DNA from: Typhlomys cinereus | Taxonomy: Eukaryota > Chordata > Mammalia > Rodentia > Platacanthomyidae | NCBI GenBank assembly: GCA_023101885.1 | Contig: JALPQD010000415.1 | Location: 1,378,020 to 1,442,019, forward strand | Direction of reading: 5' to 3' | DNA: 64,000 bases | Shown: positions 59,371 to 64,000 of the stretch, piece after piece | How the letters are laid out: each line of letters opens with the position of its first letter | Numbering within the stretch: the stretch's first letter is position 1 | Notes under the pieces: generated by a model | What the model saw: the letters and a program-made list of their open reading frames with translations, nothing else | What the model was told of the DNA's origin: nothing | The model's database searches: none | Made by a program: the position numbers and the translations under genes

Positions 59371-59782
59371 AAAAGAAAGAAGGTAACCTAAAATACCACA
59401 ACTTATTAATGGGAGACAATCTGGAGAAACAGCTATTTAAATCATCCTAGGAAAAAGAACATTTTGCATCAAGACAGAGTTTGTCAAGTTAATAGTTTTT
59501 GCCGTATTTGAATGACTACAAAACAAGCTATGTACAACACGCTTTAAGAATTAACTTCCTTCAGTCTTCCTAATGAGCTGCTAGGTGTTTACAAAGGGTA
59601 AACAAGATGGCCAATGTCAAGAATGATTTAACTTTAGTGAATATGATTCCAAGATTTATTCAGCACAGCATAAGGATGACACGGATTCTAGGGCCCTTGA
59701 TTCTTCAAATTAATAATCTATGGCTCTGGTTGGTAAATGGAGATGGAGAAGATAATACAACTTAGAAATGCAATATGAAGAA
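59371..59782. other. Unique sequence, no gene seen
   Basis: Nothing recognised up to the L1 insertion. Confidence 0.4.
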
Positions 59783-59795
59783 GATTGACTTTATT

Positions 59796-61262
59796 ATTTT
59801 TTTAGTTTTTTTCTTTTTTTTTATACATTTTTATTATTATTTCCGCTCATACAAACTTAATAGGTACACCAGTTCCCTCCCTCCCTCCTCGTCCCCCCGA
59901 ACCCCCTGCTCCCCCTCCCCTCACCCCTCCCTCCCCATCCCCCAGTGCCTCCCCCCCAATTCCCAGAGTCCTTTATTGTGCATGCCTGACTCTCCTCTGG
60001 GCCCTCCTCTCCGATGACGCACAAGGATCCAGTGGCATTTCCCTGAACCTTTTCCCATGTTCCCCTTAAGCATAGGAACACTACTGTGGCTGTCAATCCC
60101 TTGCTTCCAAGGATCCTGGTGCCTTTAGCAGATGCTAGACTTTGTGAGGTCAATAGTGTGTTGGACATTGCGCAGGGCATGCAAAGTCCAATTATGATTG
60201 TTTTGGCCCTAACTTGTGTGGAGTATCTTGCAAATCATTGCTCCTCCTATCCTTTTGCTCTTACAATCTTACTGCCCCCTCTTCCGCAAATGTCCCTGAG
60301 ATCGGATGGGGAGAGATTAGTCTGGCTTAGTTCTAGGTGGTTGATATAGAGTCTCTGAAGTTCTGGATTATGGTTTGTTGATTTTCTTTTGCAGTTTTGC
60401 TGCTCCTGCAATGCCCTTCACTCCATCCTGATGGGTACTGTATGTCACCCCCTGGCCAGAGATAAAAAGCTGTTAAACTAGAGTCTTGTTATAAGAGCAC
60501 ATTCAAGGGTAGATGTAATAAAAATAGGAAACCTCAGTGAGGGAGGGGTCAATCACCCATTTGCAAAATGGTTATTTTTTATCTGCCCTCCCCTTCTGGT
60601 GAGATCATACCCCCTCCGTTGAAAATGATCAGGAACGAACGTCTGTGAACTTAACCAGGTGTCACATTACTTACTTGTAGTCCTTGATGGAGGCCTATTT
60701 TCTCTGCTGTAATATGGTCCCCTCTCTCCTTGTTTTTGGTGTGGCCCTCCAATCCCATCCTTCCTCTTCATAATCCTTGCAATTACTGTAGGTATTACAT
60801 AGATTTACCTTTGAGTGTCTCAAGGTGGGCTGGGTGGGTTTTGTACTAGGAGCCACCTATTAGAGAGTACATATGGTGCTTAATTTTTGGGTTTGGGATA
60901 CTTCACTTAATATAATTGTTTCTAATGACAACCATTTCCCGGCAAATTCCAGTAATTCATCATTTTTGATGGCTGAGTAGTACTCCATTGTATAGATGTA
61001 CCACAGTTTCCTTATCCACTCCTCAACTGTTGGACATTTGGGTTGATTCCATGACTTTGCTATTGTAAACTGTGCTGCTATGAACATGGTCGTGCTTGTG
61101 CTATAGAGGTGAACTTCTGCTGCATGGGGGATTTTTCCCAAAAGTGGAATAGCAGGGTCATATGACATTTCAATCTTTAATTTCTTTAAGAATCTCCAGA
61201 CGGCTCGCCAGAGTGGCTTTATGAGTCTGCATTCCCACCAGCAATGTAGGAGAGTTCCCCTC
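59796..61262 (-). mobile_element. Young LINE-1, 5'-truncated, with ORF2 C-terminus and full 3' UTR
   Basis: Perfect 13-bp duplication gattgactttatt (59783-59795, 61263-61275). On the minus strand it starts inside ORF2 at the last part of the cysteine-rich motif (an HCWWEC-like string). It continues with an SYDPAIPLLG region and an IYTMEYYSAI region, and stops at about 60860. The roughly 1-kb 3' UTR carries the shared sense and antisense frames, then a G-rich tract (complement of 59875-59955) and an A-rich tail. ORF2 is open from the truncation point to its stop in one frame. This copy anchors the identity of the eight other young L1 3' UTR pieces in the window. Confidence 0.95.
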
Positions 61263-61275
61263 GATTGACTTTATT

Positions 61276-62559
61276 TGTGAGAATGACAGCATTTGAAGTT
61301 TAGACTCTTGACTGGTACTATTATAGAATTAAAGAAAGAATGGCCAAGTATAATGTCATAATCATGCATTGAGTTTATTATAATGAATTATGCCTTTATT
61401 TTACAACCAGCATGGAGAGTAGACAGGAGCAGGGGACAGTTTGGAGATAACTAAAGAACTTGTGGCAATATCTTAATCTGGAAATCAGAAGAGCTAGAAC
61501 TGAACAATAAAAGTACGTACAACTAGGTAACATTAAAGTCAACAAATGTAATTTAAGATTTCAGAGATCAGGCAACTCTGAGAGAGATTCATTTCTAAGC
61601 ATTTGGACATGGACTAAGGACAAGACAGTGGTGACTAAAGTTCTTTGAGAAGAGAAAGCTGAACATATGGATAGGTGGACACAGAAGTTTAAAGTACTAG
61701 AGGGAACAAACAGTGGTTGTCCTGAGAAGGGAGGCTGGGGCAAGAATCAGTTTGCCAAACATATAAGGTTTGGAAAATGGGGTGAAATAGGAAATAGGCA
61801 GTTGGCATGAACCTTCAGCTGGATGCTTTTCTTAAGAAAGTGCATGGTTTAGCAGTGGAAACGTGTGAATAAAAGAAGTTTGGCTTCTCCCACCAGCTAA
61901 GAAGAGGAGGAATGTGGAAAATCAAGGTTTGCTTGGATGGAATTGCAGAATAGCTGTGAATTTTTTCAGATTAGTGTCAGGCTTAAGCACTAGACTGGAC
62001 TTTTATCAACAAAACTTTCTTCTCTGTGACCTTCAGGATAACACTCATGTTTGTCTTTATAGTGTATGTCACATGTTGGGGCTGCAGGATCATGTGTGCT
62101 GCTTTATGGTCATGTGATCATGTCCCTCCTTGAACCACACTAGAATACAACTCATACCAATGCACAGAAGTATCAATGAGCAGGGATATGCCAATCAGAA
62201 ACATGACTGTGTCTTTTTCCATTGGTGACACAACAACAAAATATATGCTTGCATCAATCTGATGAAAATACATTACCATCAACACACATAGTCAGTAAAT
62301 GACATATAAAACACCGAAGGGTTTACTCTGACCAAAAGGATGATCTGCCCAACTAATCAGAAGTGTTGTATTTCAATTACATTAGGTATCAAGAGGCACA
62401 GTGACAAATTCAACAAATAAATTGTCTTCTTAAAATCTCAACAACAAAATTGGCATTTATGAAAGAAAAAACAATCAAGAGAAACATTTACCAAGGATGC
62501 ATTACACATCCTTCTAGTCTTTGACTAGAGCTGATTTAATTCACTTGAATATGCCTTGC
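61276..62559. other. Unique sequence, no gene seen
   Basis: Nothing recognised. Confidence 0.4.
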
Positions 62560-63110
62560 TTTAGTATTTCCTGCTAATGTTTCTACCTGAAGTTTCAGAA
62601 TCTGAAATTATAACCCTGGGGACAGCATTGGAATTCTCAGTGCTCAGAGCGACTGTTGTAAGGAGCGAGACTACAGGCTCAGTCACTGTTTCAGTTAAGG
62701 GATCAATATTTGTATCTTGTCCAAAGTTGGCTGTCTCTCCTTGACAATAACTTCCACCACTCCCTTGAGGAATAACCTGTAACTGTCTGCAATTTTCTGT
62801 ATGAGGTCTTCTTTTCTCTCTCAGTATCCATTGTCATGGTAAAAATGCCTTTTGTTTCCACTCTCTCAGACCCTGCCTTTATTAATTGCTCATCCAATTT
62901 GACATTAGCACTACCTTTGCTCAGCAGATGTGGAGTTGATGTAGTTGCTGATCTCAAAGGGATCAGAGAATAAAACCAGTATTCAGATTTTTTTTTCAAA
63001 AAATATATTTTCCAGAACCAATCACTGGTGCTAAACCATCATGTGGGATCAATACTTGATTCATATTCTTTAAATGTTTTGCATTGGTAAAGCCAAAGAT
63101 AATAGTCAAA
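62560..63110 (-). pseudogene. Possible processed-pseudogene or old-exon fragment, unidentified
   Basis: Three successive minus-strand frames read as plausible low-complexity-free protein. The first, about 63110-63000, includes an LIPHDGLAPVIGSGKYIF-type string. The second, about 62999-62820, has 98 codons counting its run-on end. The third, about 62815 to 62560, ends at a stop after a Ser/Thr-rich region. The frame changes fall at a poly(A/T) run near 62990 and near 62815. I do not recognise the protein, there is no intact start, and no target duplication or A-tail was found. It may be chance. Confidence 0.22.
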
Positions 63111-64000
63111 ATAGCTAGTCTTTCCTATCAACTAACAGATAACACATGTAAAACATAAGACTGAATTCCTTTGATGAAACAGAGCTTGTAAAAACTGCTA
63201 GCACCTGCTTCGTGGCTTATAAAAGCTTTCAAAAATGTGATGAAAAGATAAATCTCATGGATCTGTTTATATCAGGGGCCCTGTAATATTTTAATGAGGT
63301 ATACATTTTGCTTGATCTTTAATTTGAAATGCTGAGGGCTTTCAGTGAAGTGCAGTCATTAACTACAGAAGGCAGCATGTGGTAGTAGAAAGCAATTGGG
63401 ATTAGGAGAGTAAATTCTTGGATTCTACTCCAACTCTTTCTCTGCCTTAGGCAAATTACATTGCCTTGTTTCTTCATTTATAAAATGAGAGGTATACATC
63501 ATATCTTATTACAACTCCTTCCTGTTCTGTGATTCAAGTGAAACTTTGCAAAATATCATTACAATGTTAGGTAGGTTTCACAGATTTCTTTTTACCTTTT
63601 CTACTTTGTCACAAAAAGACATCCAAATATTTTGCCACAAATGTTTACTCCAGAAAAGATCATCCAAGCATTTTAGCATTTGTGCAAAGATGTTGAGAAA
63701 TTTGAGTTTCCTTATATAAGACATGTCTTTTAAAACGAAACTTTGCAAACAAGCAAGATCCTACATCTTCCATTATACAGATTCTCTAATAGTATCATGA
63801 AATATAAACCAACTTTGGAAGTTTCTGCTAGGATATCTCAATATCTAAGTAGCATCAAAAAAGCACTCTGTCAAGGGAAAAAAATAATGAACTGTTTTAG
63901 ATATGATGCAGGCTGTCCTTAGATCTTCAGACGGACGTTACCACACTAAATTCATCAAATCAGTTGTTACATTAGTGTGTTCTCAATTGAATGGCACCAT
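63111..64000. other. AT-rich unique sequence, no gene seen
   Basis: Nothing recognised to the window end. Confidence 0.4.

Noticed and set aside
1..64000. CRISPR arrays, bacterial operons, ribosome-binding sites, phage or plasmid features
   Set aside because: The sequence is mammalian. The regular repeats present are microsatellites, a satellite-like array and retroelements without spacer structure.
1..64000. Functional tRNA genes suggested by A- and B-box-like motifs
   Set aside because: All such motifs fall in SINE heads. They lack an acceptor-stem match and are followed by SINE bodies.

Overview
The window is mammalian nuclear DNA, most likely from a rodent. It is intergenic or deep-intronic sequence made almost wholly of transposable elements. 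Evidence for a rodent: many copies of a tRNA-derived SINE whose head resembles B2 and whose tail is CA-rich; a B1-like fragment; Lx-type LINE-1; ERVL and MaLR LTRs; and a class II (IAP/betaretrovirus-like) provirus. The SINE resembles the tRNA-derived SINEs described from jerboas and jumping mice more than mouse B2. I therefore lean to a dipodoid rodent, but this is inference. I found no intact host protein gene, tRNA, rRNA or CpG-island promoter. Almost all open frames come from microsatellites, SINEs or L1 3' UTRs.

Layout. 1-4.1 kb: SINEs, one ERVL-type LTR and unique sequence. 4.1-16.5 kb: a diverged AT-rich tandem array, head to tail, with a 15-16 bp unit built round the palindrome tatctagata. 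Longer recurring modules lie between the short units, and LTRs, SINEs and L1s cut the array into about eight blocks. 16.5-20.8 kb: an old L1 ORF2, itself interrupted by what looks like an L1-mobilised, polyadenylated copy of an ERVL-type transcript. 20.8-28 kb: SINEs, one LTR and unique DNA. 28.0-31.8 kb: a 3.7 kb gag-only class II provirus on the minus strand, with two LTRs, a 6-bp target duplication, a tRNA-Arg-like primer site and a polypurine tract. 32-39.4 kb: SINEs, LTRs and a long unique stretch. 39.5-40.2 kb: a 650-bp GGAA/GGGA purine tract. 41-53.7 kb: dense L1 3' ends, SINEs and LTRs, including one 5'-inverted L1 and one inverted SINE/L1 chimera. 54-64 kb: a MaLR LTR, two SINEs, a young truncated L1 and unique sequence, including a short non-tandem duplication and a weak broken coding-like stretch.

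The parts do not form a pathway. The window records successive retroposition, and many insertions can be ordered because their target-site duplications are intact and nested. The young L1 family (C-terminal ORF2, about 1-kb 3' UTR, G-rich tract, A-rich tail) is the likely source of the enzyme that moved the SINEs. The points most worth a second look are the palindromic AT array, the retroposed ERVL transcript, the SINE/L1 inverted chimera, the gag-only provirus, and the sense and antisense frames shared by L1 3' UTR copies.
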